Origin: Bacillus aerolatus
GTDB taxonomy: Bacteria > Bacillota > Bacilli > Bacillales > Domibacillaceae
Length of the DNA: 64,000 bases
NCBI RefSeq assembly: GCF_009183655.1
Contig: NZ_WEIO01000007.1
Span: 124,001-188,000, forward strand
Direction: 5' to 3'
The notes below the pieces were generated by a model. That model worked only from the letters and a program-made list of their open reading frames with translations. It did not search any database and was not told the origin of the DNA. Of the stretch, positions 1 through 7,919 are shown piece by piece (position 1 is the stretch's first letter; each line of letters starts with the position of its first letter). A program made the translations under genes and the position numbers.

Positions 1-2415
1 GAATACAAAGGCGGACGACAAAAAACGCCGCCAGAGCTTTCTGAGCAGTTCCCTTACATTCGTGAATTGCTGAAAGCGTATGGCATCGCGCAATATGAAC
101 TGGAAAACTATGAAGCAGATGACATTATCGGCACGCTGTCGCTGCAGGCTGAGAAAGACGATTTTGAAGTGAAGATCTATTCCGGCGATAAAGATTTAAC
201 TCAGCTGGCATCAGAGGCAACAACTGTCTGCATTACGAGAAAAGGCATTACGGATATTGAAGTATACACACCAGCCCACATTGAAGAAAAGTATGGCCTG
301 ACACCGGAACAGATCATCGATATGAAAGGGTTAATGGGCGATTCTTCCGATAACATTCCGGGCGTGCCGGGCGTCGGCGAGAAAACAGCTATTAAGCTGC
401 TGAAGCAATTCGACACTGTGGAAAAGCTGCTTGCATCAATTGGGGAAGTGAGTGGGAAAAAGCTGCAGGAAAAATTGGAAGAACATCAAGACCTCGCAGT
501 GATGAGCAAAGAGCTCGCCACAATCTTACGAGAAGTGCCTATGGACTTTTCGTTAAGCAGCCTGCAATATAACGAACCTGATAATGAAAAAGTATACGAG
601 CTGTTTAAAGAACTCGGCTTTAACTCTTTGCTTGAAAAGCTGGACCGCCCGGCGGAAGAAGCCGCTATACGCGAAAAAGTGAGCTATGAATTTGCAGCAG
701 AGCTGAAAGAAGAGCTGTTCAACGACGATTCCTCTTTTTACTTAGAAATGATCACCGAAAATTATCATCATGCCGACGTAGCGGGCTTTGGACTAAGCGG
801 GCAAAGCGGTACTTATTTTATCCCGGCAGAAGCAGCGTTTCAGTCCGCTGTGTTTAAAGCATGGGCGGAAGACGAAACGAAGAAGAAATCGGTGTACGAT
901 GCGAAGCGCACCGTCATTGGATTAAGACGCCGCGGAATTGAACTGAAAGGCATCGACTTTGACATTTGGCTGGCCTCTTATTTGCTGAATCCATCGGAGT
1001 CGCCAGAAGACTTCGCAGCCGTGGCGAAGCTGCACGGCATGCAAACGATTCAATCGGACGAAGCGGTGTATGGTAAAGGCGCGAAACGCAAGCTCCCGGA
1101 AGAAGCGGAATATGCGGAGCACATTGCGTCAAAAGCGGCAGCGGTCGAAGAATTAAAAACGATTTGCTTAAAAGAGCTGGAAGAAAACCAGCAGCTTGAA
1201 CTGTTTTACGAACTCGAACTGCCGCTTGCGCTCATTCTCGCTGACATGGAGTCAGAGGGGGTGCAAGTGGATGTGGAGCGTCTAAAGGAAATGGGTGAAG
1301 AGTTAAAAAGTAAGCTCGCTGGCATTGAACAAACGATTCATGCGCTCGCCGGTACGGAGTTTAACATTAATTCCCCGAAACAGCTGGGCACGATTTTATT
1401 TGAAAAGCTCGGCTTGCCGCCTGTAAAAAAAACGAAAACGGGTTATTCTACTTCAGCGGACGTGCTGGAGAAGCTGGCACCGTCTCATGAAATTGTCGAG
1501 CATATTTTAACTTACCGCCAGCTCGGCAAGCTGCAGTCCACTTATATTGAAGGGCTGTTGAAAGTGGCAGATCCTATCACTCATAAAATTCATACACGTT
1601 TTAATCAGGCGCTTACTCAAACGGGACGATTAAGTTCCACAGAGCCGAACTTGCAAAACATCCCGATCCGGCTCGAAGAAGGCAGAAAGATCCGCCAGGC
1701 ATTCGTGCCGTCAAACAATGACTCTGTTATTTTTGCGGCAGACTATTCGCAAATCGAACTGCGTGTGCTCGCTCATATTGCGGATGATGAAAAATTGATT
1801 GAAGCATTTCTTCACGATCTGGATATTCATACAGCAACAGCCGCTGATGTGTTTCACGTGTCTCAGGAAGAAGTGGACAGCAACATGCGGCGTCAGGCAA
1901 AAGCCGTTAACTTTGGCATCGTGTACGGCATCAGCGATTACGGCTTATCGCAAAGCCTCGGCATCACGAGAAAAGACGCCGGGATCTTTATTGACCGCTA
2001 TTTGCAGTCTTATCCGGGCGTGAAAGAATACATGGAATCGATCGTCCGCCAAGCGAAGGAAAAAGGCTTTGTTACCACGCTGCTTCAGCGGAGACGGTAC
2101 ATTCCGGAAATTACGAGCCGCAATTTCAACTTGCGCAGCTTCGGAGAACGAACAGCGATGAACACACCGATTCAAGGAAGCGCGGCCGATATTATTAAAA
2201 AAGCGATGATTGATGCAGCAGAAATGCTTGAAAAAGAAAACCTTGCGTCCAAACTGCTGCTGCAAGTGCACGATGAATTAATTTTCGAAGTGCCGAAAGC
2301 AGAAATTGAAACGATGAAGAGATTAGTTCCTGAAGTGATGGAGCAGGCAGTCGAACTGAAAGTCCCGTTAAAAGTCGATTATTCTTACGGGCCGACATGG
2401 TATGACGCTAAATAA
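1..2415 (+). CDS. polA: DNA polymerase I (5' truncated by window edge)
   Basis: Repair and Okazaki-fragment polymerase. The reading frame is open from base 1, and the first residues (EYKGGRQKTPPELSEQFPYI) already match the family, so the gene starts upstream; about 804 residues are visible. The 5'-3' exonuclease part comes first (GDSSDNIPGVPGVGEKTA, the helix-hairpin-helix). A degenerate 3'-5' exonuclease domain follows: its first motif reads FYLEMITENYHHAD instead of the acidic D-x-E motif, so proofreading is probably lost, as in other Bacillus Pol I enzymes. The polymerase domain has motif A (DYSQIELRVLAHIA), motif B (RRQAKAVNFGIVYG) and motif C (QVHDELIFEV). mutM follows 30 bases later and is probably cotranscribed. 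Identification is certain; the loss of proofreading is inferred from the motif. Confidence 0.97.
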   Translation, partial: EYKGGRQKTPPELSEQFPYIRELLKAYGIAQYELENYEADDIIGTLSLQAEKDDFEVKIYSGDKDLTQLASEATTVCITRKGITDIEVYTPAHIEEKYGLTPEQIIDMKGLMGDSSDNIPGVPGVGEKTAIKLLKQFDTVEKLLASIGEVSGKKLQEKLEEHQDLAVMSKELATILREVPMDFSLSSLQYNEPDNEKVYELFKELGFNSLLEKLDRPAEEAAIREKVSYEFAAELKEELFNDDSSFYLEMITENYHHADVAGFGLSGQSGTYFIPAEAAFQSAVFKAWAEDETKKKSVYDAKRTVIGLRRRGIELKGIDFDIWLASYLLNPSESPEDFAAVAKLHGMQTIQSDEAVYGKGAKRKLPEEAEYAEHIASKAAAVEELKTICLKELEENQQLELFYELELPLALILADMESEGVQVDVERLKEMGEELKSKLAGIEQTIHALAGTEFNINSPKQLGTILFEKLGLPPVKKTKTGYSTSADVLEKLAPSHEIVEHILTYRQLGKLQSTYIEGLLKVADPITHKIHTRFNQALTQTGRLSSTEPNLQNIPIRLEEGRKIRQAFVPSNNDSVIFAADYSQIELRVLAHIADDEKLIEAFLHDLDIHTATAADVFHVSQEEVDSNMRRQAKAVNFGIVYGISDYGLSQSLGITRKDAGIFIDRYLQSYPGVKEYMESIVRQAKEKGFVTTLLQRRRYIPEITSRNFNLRSFGERTAMNTPIQGSAADIIKKAMIDAAEMLEKENLASKLLLQVHDELIFEVPKAEIETMKRLVPEVMEQAVELKVPLKVDYSYGPTWYDAK

Positions 2416-2445
2416 ACAGTTTTCGTACAGAAAGGAGAACGTTAC

Positions 2446-3282
2446 TTGCCGGAAATGCCAGAAGTAGAAACTGTCCGGCGCACACTCAAGCAGCTTGTCG
2501 TTGGCAAAACGATTCAAGAAGTAGAGGTCCGCTGGCCGAATATTATTAAAAAACCGGAGCAGGCTGAACAATTTGCCGATGCATTAGTCGGGGAAACCAT
2601 TCATGATGTGCAGCGCCGAGGGAAGTTTTTAATTTTTGCGCTCGATCATTATTCGCTCGTTTCCCATTTGCGAATGGAAGGCAAATACCATCTGCACGAA
2701 CGCGGGGAAGAAGAAGAACCGCATACACATATCTTGTTTACATTTACGGACGGGTCGGAGCTGCGTTATCGCGATGTGCGCAAATTCGGCACGATGCATT
2801 TATTTTCAAGAGGACAGGAGCACGATTCCCTTCCTCTTTCGCAACTCGGTCCCGAGCCGTTTTCCAGTGATTTTTCAGTTGATTATGTGCGCAGCAAACT
2901 GAAAAAAACAGAACGAAATATTAAAGCGGTACTGCTCGATCAAAAAGTGTTTGTCGGTCTCGGTAACATTTATGTAGATGAAGCACTGTTTCGTGCACGC
3001 ATTCACCCGGAGCGAAAAGCAAATTCGCTTAGAGAAGAAGAAATAGCTGTCCTTCATAAAGAAATTGTGGCTACGCTGCAAGAAGCCACTGATAAAGGCG
3101 GAAGCACGATTCGCTCTTACGTTAACAGCCAGGGGCAGGCCGGCACATTTCAAGAAACTCATTTTGTATACGGCCGCAAAGGGGAACCGTGTAAAACATG
3201 CGGTGAACCGATTGTTAAAATGAAAACTGCAGGCAGAGGCACACATATTTGTCCGAATTGCCAGCCGTATCCGACTGTGTAA
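2446..3282 (+). CDS. mutM: Formamidopyrimidine-DNA glycosylase (TTG start)
   Basis: Bifunctional glycosylase/AP lyase that removes 8-oxoguanine and other oxidised purines. The N-terminus PEMPEVETVRR gives the catalytic Pro2 and Glu3, which fixes the start at TTG 2446; AGAAAGGAG lies just upstream. The C-terminal zinc finger is intact (CKTCG ... HICPNC). At 278 residues it has normal family length. It lies between polA and ytaF, the usual Bacillus arrangement, and is likely in the polA transcript. Confidence 0.97.
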   Translation: MPEMPEVETVRRTLKQLVVGKTIQEVEVRWPNIIKKPEQAEQFADALVGETIHDVQRRGKFLIFALDHYSLVSHLRMEGKYHLHERGEEEEPHTHILFTFTDGSELRYRDVRKFGTMHLFSRGQEHDSLPLSQLGPEPFSSDFSVDYVRSKLKKTERNIKAVLLDQKVFVGLGNIYVDEALFRARIHPERKANSLREEEIAVLHKEIVATLQEATDKGGSTIRSYVNSQGQAGTFQETHFVYGRKGEPCKTCGEPIVKMKTAGRGTHICPNCQPYPTV

Positions 3283-3348
3283 AATTGAACGTTCCCAATC
3301 CTCCTTCCATATACTATCTTAACGTTTCGACAGGGGAGGAACAGTTTG

Positions 3349-3981
3349 ATGAATGGGTATCTTTCGTTGTTTATGCTTGCGGCTGCGGTCAGTTTAGACA
3401 GTTTCAGCACGGGTCTTGCCTATGGATTGAAGAAGTTAAAGCTGCCAGTGAAGTCTTCCATCATTTTATCGCTTTGCTCAGCAGGAGCGCTTCTCGTTGC
3501 CATGGGAGCGGGGCACTGGCTCAGCAGATGGATCGACGAGGCTGCTGCCAGCCGGCTTGGCGGCTTTATTTTAATCGCGCTCGGTGCCTGGGTACTCTGG
3601 CAATTTTTTCGGGGAGCACATAAGCAGAGCCCGCATGATGAAAATCAGCTCGTTCACCTCGAGTTAAAACGGCTCGGTGTCGTCATTCATGTATTTAAAA
3701 GACCTGCAGCCGCGGATTTGGATCAGTCGGGCACGATCACTGGCCTTGAAGCATTGCTCCTCGGCTTGGCGCTGTCGCTCGACTCATTTGGAGCAGGGAT
3801 CGGTGCGGCTATGCTTAATTACCCGGCTGTGGTTCTTGCTGCTTCTGTAGCAGTCATGAATTTCCTATTCGTGACAAGCGGCTTGTCGTGTGGACGAAAA
3901 TTTGCCGGTATGCAATGGGTGCAGCGAGTCGCTTTTTTTCCCGGTATCTTGTTAATCATTATAGGTACGTTAAAAATGTAA
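3349..3981 (+). CDS. ytaF: Sporulation membrane protein YtaF, MntP-like, with EF-hand-like loop
   Basis: Polytopic membrane protein of about 210 residues, related to the MntP/YebN manganese exporters; in Bacillus it is annotated as a sporulation membrane protein. The family's internal duplication is visible: SLDSFSTGL near residues 15-23 and SLDSFGAGI near 143-151. Between the halves is a hydrophilic loop containing DLDQSGTITGLE (about 123-134), whose D-D-S-T-E spacing fits a 12-residue EF-hand calcium loop. I chose ATG 3349 because GGGGAGGA ends 8 bases before it; a TTG one codon upstream is possible. It sits in the polA-mutM-coaE cluster. Transport substrate is not shown by sequence. Confidence 0.9.
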   Translation: MNGYLSLFMLAAAVSLDSFSTGLAYGLKKLKLPVKSSIILSLCSAGALLVAMGAGHWLSRWIDEAAASRLGGFILIALGAWVLWQFFRGAHKQSPHDENQLVHLELKRLGVVIHVFKRPAAADLDQSGTITGLEALLLGLALSLDSFGAGIGAAMLNYPAVVLAASVAVMNFLFVTSGLSCGRKFAGMQWVQRVAFFPGILLIIIGTLKM

Positions 3982-4002
3982 ATTATGCAGAGGGGGAGAA
4001 CG

Positions 4003-4605
4003 ATGGCAGTTATTATCGGACTGACCGGCGGCATTGCGAGCGGCAAAAGTACGGTCAGCCGCCTGTTAAATGAATTAGAATACACAATAGTGGATGCGGA
4101 TGTAGCCGCCCGTGCAGTAGTTGAGCCGGGCCGGCCGGCGCTTTCGCAAATTGTTGAAGTGTTTGGAAGCGGCATGCTTCAGTCAGACGGTTCACTTGAC
4201 CGGGTCAAGCTCGGCGAACGTATTTTTAACGATGCAGAGCAGCGAAAAAAGTTAAACAGCATCGTACACCCGGCGGTCCGCCAGTTTATGCTGGCCGAAA
4301 AAGAAGCCGCGATTCATGCAGGCAAGCAAACCATCGTTATGGATATCCCGCTTTTATACGAGAGCGAACTGACATGGATGGTGGAAAAAGTCATTGTTGT
4401 ATATACAGACGAAGCTACGCAGCTAGAAAGACTAATGACCCGTAACGGTTTGGACGAAGCTGCAGCCAGATCCCGCATTGCTTCTCAGCAGCCACTCGCC
4501 GAAAAAGCAGAACGAGCTGACGCCGTCATTAACAACAACGGTACAATTGAACAAACGAAAGAGCAGCTCCTCAAAATCATTCAAGATTGGCAGCTCATCC
4601 CTTAA
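4003..4605 (+). CDS. coaE: Dephospho-CoA kinase
   Basis: Last step of coenzyme A synthesis: ATP-dependent phosphorylation of the 3'-OH of dephospho-CoA. It starts MAVIIGLTGGIASGKSTVS with a P-loop at residues 8-16 and carries the lid/CoA region with YTDEATQLERLMTRNGL. The start is ATG 4003, because AGGGGGAG (3991-3998) is 4-5 bases upstream; the in-frame ATG at 3985 lies before that ribosome site. 200 residues is normal. A short hairpin with a T-run follows the stop, so this is probably the end of the polA-mutM-ytaF-coaE run. Confidence 0.96.
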   Translation: MAVIIGLTGGIASGKSTVSRLLNELEYTIVDADVAARAVVEPGRPALSQIVEVFGSGMLQSDGSLDRVKLGERIFNDAEQRKKLNSIVHPAVRQFMLAEKEAAIHAGKQTIVMDIPLLYESELTWMVEKVIVVYTDEATQLERLMTRNGLDEAAARSRIASQQPLAEKAERADAVINNNGTIEQTKEQLLKIIQDWQLIP

Positions 4606-4640
4606 CCCGTTCCTAAAGTGGACGGGGCTTTTTTATTTTT
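4606..4640 (+). terminator. Intrinsic terminator after coaE
   Basis: CCCGT at 4606-4610 pairs with ACGGG at 4622-4626, followed by GC and TTTTTTATTTTT. The stem is short, but the position is right for ending the coaE transcript. Confidence 0.6.
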
Positions 4641-4692
4641 TAGGAAACTATAAAATCAGCGCATTGTAGATAACTTTGCTAATGAAGCAAGG

Positions 4693-4728
4693 CTGCCGCA
4701 AGTGCAAGCGCCTGCAGCTAGACATTGA
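4693..4728. repeat. Remnant of the 125 bp interspersed repeat
   Basis: GTGCAAGCGCCTGCAGCTAGACA resembles the two outer ends of the 17.2-18.1 kb repeat (AAGCGGAAGCGCC and GCTGCAGCTGGACA) joined with the middle missing. It is best read as an internally deleted copy. Confidence 0.4.
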
Positions 4729-4790
4729 GGAAGGCTGTTTTCTAAAAGATTGTTGTTTTTGTAGTATATTCTTATGACAAAAAGTGTAGC

Positions 4791-4936
4791 AAAAGGGTTG
4801 ATTGGAGCGGAAGGTGCGAGACTCCTGCGGGATTAGCGGGACAGGTGAGACCCCGCAGGAGCAAAGCGACGAGGAGGCTCACTGCCCGCCCCGCGGAAAG
4901 CGAGCATCCTGGAGTGGAAATCAACCAACCCTTTTC
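4791..4936. repeat. Bacillaceae interspersed hairpin repeat (~145 bp)
   Basis: Bounded by inverted ends, AAAAGGGTTGATT on the left and AATCAACCAACCCTTTT on the right. An inner pair CTCCTGCGGG / CCCGCAGGAG and a GC-rich core follow (GAGGAGGCTCACTGCCCG). I recognise this type (GGAGCGGAAGG...CTCCTGCGGGA...AAATCAAC) as a repeat found in intergenic regions of many Bacillaceae genomes. It codes for nothing convincing. It separates the coaE operon from the regulator pair at 5.1 kb. Confidence 0.8.
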
Positions 4937-5036
4937 TAATAGCAACAAAGTTTACGAAAACAGACTTGAGGAAAGAACACTTTTGTTGAAGGCTGGCCAA
5001 AGCGTTTGCGCATTTGTTCTTTTTTGTAAAGTCTGC

Positions 5037-5070
5037 TTGACATATAGCTTGTCTGTAAAGTAGACTTTAC
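5037..5070 (+). promoter_or_regulatory. Promoter with overlapping palindromic operator
   Basis: TTGACA (5037-5042), an 18 base spacer and TAGACT (5061-5066). A perfect palindrome GTAAAGT-AG-ACTTTAC (5055-5070) covers the -10 box. That position suits autorepression by the Xre-type regulator encoded 38 bases downstream; this assignment is an inference. Confidence 0.65.
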
Positions 5071-5107
5071 GTAAAAACAGCTTTACTAATTTAATGAAGG
5101 AGGACAA

Positions 5108-5320
5108 ATGAAAAATATCATTCGTGAAAAGCGCACAGAAATGAATATTACCCAAGAAGAACTTTCGAAAAAATTAAATGTCTCAAGACAAACCGTCATT
5201 TCGCTTGAAAAAGGCAAGTACAATCCTTCTCTCGTGTTAGCCCACAAACTTGCCCAAGTGTTTCACTGCCAGATTGAAGACTTATTTATTTTTGAAGGGG
5301 ATGAAAACATTGATCAATAA
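5108..5320 (+). CDS. Small Xre/HTH_3 transcriptional regulator
   Basis: A 70-residue single-domain DNA-binding protein. The helix-turn-helix runs about residues 5-58 (TQEELSKKLNVSRQTVISLEKG), and an acidic tail follows. It resembles the YozG-like small regulators that accompany DUF2178/DUF3796-type membrane proteins. AGGAGG precedes ATG 5108. The downstream membrane gene overlaps its 3' end, so the two form one unit, probably autoregulated through the palindrome at 5055-5070. Confidence 0.85.
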   Translation: MKNIIREKRTEMNITQEELSKKLNVSRQTVISLEKGKYNPSLVLAHKLAQVFHCQIEDLFIFEGDENIDQ

Positions 5321-5612
5321 CTTAATCGGTTTATCAGGCTTACTACTTGGGGCAGGAATTACGATTGTCATTTTATTTATCAACCGCCGCATTGGCGAGA
5401 AAAAGAGGCTGTTCGATGAACGCCAGCAATACGTTACTGCCCGCGCGAAAGCAGCTTCCTGGAACATCACATCCGTCATTCTCCTGATTGCCTGGGCAAT
5501 CATTATCCTGTACGAAGGCATTTCTTTCTCATTTTTCCTTATGACCGGCATCTGGGTCGCCCACAACTTCTCGCTCGTCTTTACTGCGACTTACTTCAGC
5601 AACCGGAACTAA
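5301..5612 (+). CDS. Small membrane protein partnered with the Xre regulator
   Basis: About 103 residues with a hydrophobic segment near residues 5-25, a charged middle (RRIGEKKRLFDERQQYVTAR) and two further hydrophobic stretches (about 55-72 and 77-95). The DERQ segment and topology fit the DUF2178/DUF3796-like membrane proteins often found beside small Xre regulators; function unknown. It overlaps the regulator by 20 bases. Two starts compete: ATG 5301, directly after GAAGGGG, and TTG 5310, which has a better 9-base spacing from the same site. Confidence 0.75.
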   Translation: MKTLINNLIGLSGLLLGAGITIVILFINRRIGEKKRLFDERQQYVTARAKAASWNITSVILLIAWAIIILYEGISFSFFLMTGIWVAHNFSLVFTATYFSNRN

Positions 5613-5788
5613 GAAATTGGCAAGCCGTTAGGGCGTTCAGGCGGGGGAAAATCGCGGGTTGCAGTTGGTGACCAGTGAAATACAGTCAGTGGGACAACAT
5701 TTGCAATCAAACGAGCGCCTTTTACTCATATTTTCTGAATAATTAAACTTTTTGTTTTGTATTTTTTGAGGTTCCTTTTAAAGTTAAT

Positions 5789-5833
5789 TATGTTATACTA
5801 ATTGTAGTTAAAAAAACAATTAAGTATAACATT
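5789..5833 (+). promoter_or_regulatory. gapB promoter with two CcpN-like sites
   Basis: TATGTTATACT at 5789-5799 matches every position of the published CcpN motif TRTGHYATAYW and overlaps the probable -10 (TATACT, 5794-5799). A second, inverted near-match lies at 5823-5833 (AATGTTATACT on the minus strand). In B. subtilis CcpN represses gapB during glycolytic growth, so the site and gene agree. No clear -35 is visible. Confidence 0.65.
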
Positions 5834-5857
5834 TATAGATATAGGAGGAGCCGGTAT

Positions 5858-6886
5858 ATGAAGGCGAAAGTAGCAATTAACGGATTTGGCCGTATCGGAA
5901 GAATGGTGTTCCGCAAAGCAATTTTAGAGGATAATTTGGAGATTGTAGCGGTGAACGCGAGCTACCCTGCAGAGACGCTTGCTCATTTGATTAAGTATGA
6001 CACAAATCATGGAAAGTTTGATGGGGATGTACAAACGGAAGAAAACGCATTGATCGTGAATGGCAAACGTGTTCAATTAGTAAGCAATCGTGATCCGCGT
6101 GAGCTTCCTTGGAAAGAGCTTGGTATTGATATCGTAATTGAAGCAACAGGAAAATTCAACGCTCGCGAAAAAGCAGCTCTTCACTTGGATGCTGGTGCGA
6201 AAAAAGTAGTATTAACGGCTCCAGGTAAAAATGAAGACGCGACTATCGTTATGGGTGTGAATGAAAGCGATTTAAATATCCAAAAAGACGAAGTCATTTC
6301 CAACGCCTCCTGCACGACGAACTGCCTGGCTCCGGTAGCGAAAGTGCTGGATGATAAATTTGGCATTGAAAATGGTTTGATGACAACTGTTCATGCTTAC
6401 ACTAATGACCAGAACAACATAGATAACCCGCATAAAGATTTGCGTCGTGCCCGCGCATGCGCGCAGTCCATTATTCCAACGTCTACAGGGGCAGCGAAAG
6501 CATTGTCACTCGTTCTTCCTCATTTAAAAGGAAAAATTCACGGCATGGCTTTGCGCGTGCCGACTTCAAATGTGTCGCTTGTAGACCTTGTTGTTGATTT
6601 GAAACGTGAAGTGACAGTTGATGAAATCAATGAAGCGTTTATTGAAGCATCCCAAGGTGCATTGAAAGGTGTTCTTGAATTCACAACAGAACCGTTAGTA
6701 TCGGTTGATTTCAATACTAATCCTCATTCTTCCATCATCGACGGTTTGTCAACAATCGTGATGGAAGGAACAAAAGTGAAAGTTCTCGCCTGGTACGACA
6801 ACGAGTGGGGCTATTCTTGCCGCGTCGTTGACCTCGTGAACTACGTCGCGGAAAATATGAAAAAAAAAGTTGAGGTAACTGCTTAA
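5858..6886 (+). CDS. gapB: Glyceraldehyde-3-phosphate dehydrogenase, gluconeogenic type
   Basis: Converts 1,3-bisphosphoglycerate and glyceraldehyde 3-phosphate during growth on gluconeogenic carbon. It has the N-terminal Rossmann motif INGFGRIGR, the catalytic Cys in SNASCTTNCLAP, and the C-terminal WYDNEWGYSCR. The B. subtilis GapB-like wording (AVNASYPAETLAHLIKYDTNHG) and the location between coaE and speD point to the NADP-preferring GapB rather than glycolytic GapA. 342 residues; ATAGGAGGAG precedes ATG. Regulation by CcpN is suggested by the upstream sites. Confidence 0.93.
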   Translation: MKAKVAINGFGRIGRMVFRKAILEDNLEIVAVNASYPAETLAHLIKYDTNHGKFDGDVQTEENALIVNGKRVQLVSNRDPRELPWKELGIDIVIEATGKFNAREKAALHLDAGAKKVVLTAPGKNEDATIVMGVNESDLNIQKDEVISNASCTTNCLAPVAKVLDDKFGIENGLMTTVHAYTNDQNNIDNPHKDLRRARACAQSIIPTSTGAAKALSLVLPHLKGKIHGMALRVPTSNVSLVDLVVDLKREVTVDEINEAFIEASQGALKGVLEFTTEPLVSVDFNTNPHSSIIDGLSTIVMEGTKVKVLAWYDNEWGYSCRVVDLVNYVAENMKKKVEVTA

Positions 6887-6896
6887 TTTTATGAAA

Positions 6897-6930
6897 TCGG
6901 CTTGAGTGGATTTTTCAAGCCGGTTTTTTT
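6897..6930 (+). terminator. Terminator after gapB
   Basis: CGGCTTGA pairs with TCAAGCCG around a 10-base loop and is followed by GTTTTTTTG. Canonical intrinsic terminator 10 bases after the stop codon. Confidence 0.9.
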
Positions 6931-7164
6931 GCGTGTCGGCGGAGCGGTGTACAAAAGGGGTTTGTGTATAAAAGTGAAAAGTCCATACACAAATCGTTGG
7001 ACTCCGTGCACAACGCCAAGAAACCGCAGCAAAAAAATATCTACCTTGAAAAAATGGTTTGATTTTAAATAAAGTCAATTATTCAAAAACCTTTCGAAAA
7101 AAAGTTAGACAGGATGTTGCAAAATTATACTGTTCACAGTATACTAATTTTCGTGAAATAAAAT

Positions 7165-7260
7165 AGCTGCTTAAAGGGTTAGGACCTCTTCGGACTAACT
7201 TTCCCCCGTGGCGGTTATCACTTTTACAACGAATCTTTTAAAAAATTGTAAAAGGGGGAA
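7165..7260 (+). promoter_or_regulatory. Structured 5' leader of speD
   Basis: Two hairpins precede speD. The first pairs AAA-GG-GTTAG with CTAAC-TTT (about 7175-7203). The second pairs CTTTTACAA (7221-7229) with TTGTAAAAG (7246-7254), immediately abutting the GGGGG ribosome site (7254-7258). A CCCCC run at 7203-7207 could pair with that GGGGG. The arrangement suggests translational control, possibly by a polyamine-pathway signal, but I do not recognise a named riboswitch. The rest of the 6931-7164 interval shows no gene. Confidence 0.45.
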
Positions 7261-7267
7261 ACGATCA

Positions 7268-7645
7268 TTGGAAACTATGGGTCGTCATGTAATTGCGGAA
7301 CTTTGGGGCTGCAATCTTGAAAAGTTGAATGACATGGAAACAATTGAACAAATTTTTGTGGATGCAGCATTGAAATCTGGTGCTGAAATCCGAGAGGTGG
7401 CTTTTCACAAATTTGCCCCGCAAGGCGTGAGTGGAGTCGTCATTATTTCTGAATCGCATTTAACGATTCACAGCTTTCCGGAACACGGATACGCAAGCAT
7501 TGATGTGTATACTTGCGGAGATCTTGATCCGAATATTGCAGCAAATTACATCGCAGAGGCATTAGAGGCAGATGTACGGGAAACAATGGAAATGCCTCGT
7601 GGATTGGGCCCTGTTCAAGCGAGACAAAAAGCAAGTGTCCTATAA
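7268..7645 (+). CDS. speD: S-adenosylmethionine decarboxylase proenzyme (TTG start)
   Basis: Pyruvoyl enzyme producing decarboxylated SAM, the aminopropyl donor for spermidine. The self-cleavage motif is [19 protein letters not shown], with Ser as the future pyruvoyl group, followed by DVYTCGD. The start is TTG 7268 ([14 protein letters not shown]): it follows AAAGGGGG with 9 bases and matches the family N-terminus; a further upstream GTG at 7208 lies inside the leader hairpins. 125 residues, normal for the Bacillus type. It follows gapB as in B. subtilis. Confidence 0.95.
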   Translation: METMGRHVIAELWGCNLEKLNDMETIEQIFVDAALKSGAEIREVAFHKFAPQGVSGVVIISESHLTIHSFPEHGYASIDVYTCGDLDPNIAANYIAEALEADVRETMEMPRGLGPVQARQKASVL

Positions 7646-7646
7646 A

Positions 7647-7680
7647 ATGAAACTTTCATCAGTGAGGAGGGTTTCATTTC
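7647..7680 (+). terminator. Possible terminator after speD
   Basis: ATGAAAC pairs with GTTTCAT over a 17-base loop, followed only by TTCC. The weak T-run makes this a tentative call. Confidence 0.4.
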
Positions 7681-7716
7681 CTACTGATGGTTAGTTGAAT
7701 AAATCGGGCGTTTATT

Positions 7717-7783
7717 GGCAGGTGACCCTCCGCTTATGTGACTTTGTTTTACCCAAAGCTTTGAGGCGGGGGGTCTTGCTGCC
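7717..7783. other. Long GC-rich inverted repeat in the speD-nrdR gap
   Basis: GGCAG-gt-GACCCtCCGC (7717-7733) pairs with GCGGgGGGTC-ttg-CTGCC (7766-7783), and a smaller CTTTG/CAAAG pair lies inside. There is no T-run, so it is not a simple terminator. It may be part of a small RNA or a repeat remnant. Confidence 0.5.
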
Positions 7784-7799
7784 AGTTCATGCGAAGTAA

Positions 7800-7836
7800 A
7801 AAGAGGTGTATGCGATGAGCATACACCTCTTTCATT
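7800..7836. terminator. Strong 14 bp hairpin, probable bidirectional terminator
   Basis: AAAGAGGTGTATGC (7800-7813) and GCATACACCTCTTT (7819-7832) are perfectly complementary around GATGA. T-rich on the plus side and A-rich on the other. It could end a transcript starting in the speD-nrdR gap. Confidence 0.7.
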
Positions 7837-7919
7837 TATACGGTGAACCATTGTCTTGTACATTTCGCTTCTTTTTAATATGATTGAGGTAGTGAAATTA
7901 AAATCGGAGTTGAGATACA

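Noticed and set aside
1945-2271. Minus-strand ORF inside polA (108 codons), and similar antisense ORFs in thrS, ysdC, ytaF and others
   Set aside because: They lie opposite clearly conserved coding sequence, with no ribosome site and no recognisable protein.
4845-5063. 72-codon ORF starting in the hairpin repeat
   Set aside because: It runs through the interspersed repeat into the Xre promoter; no start signal.
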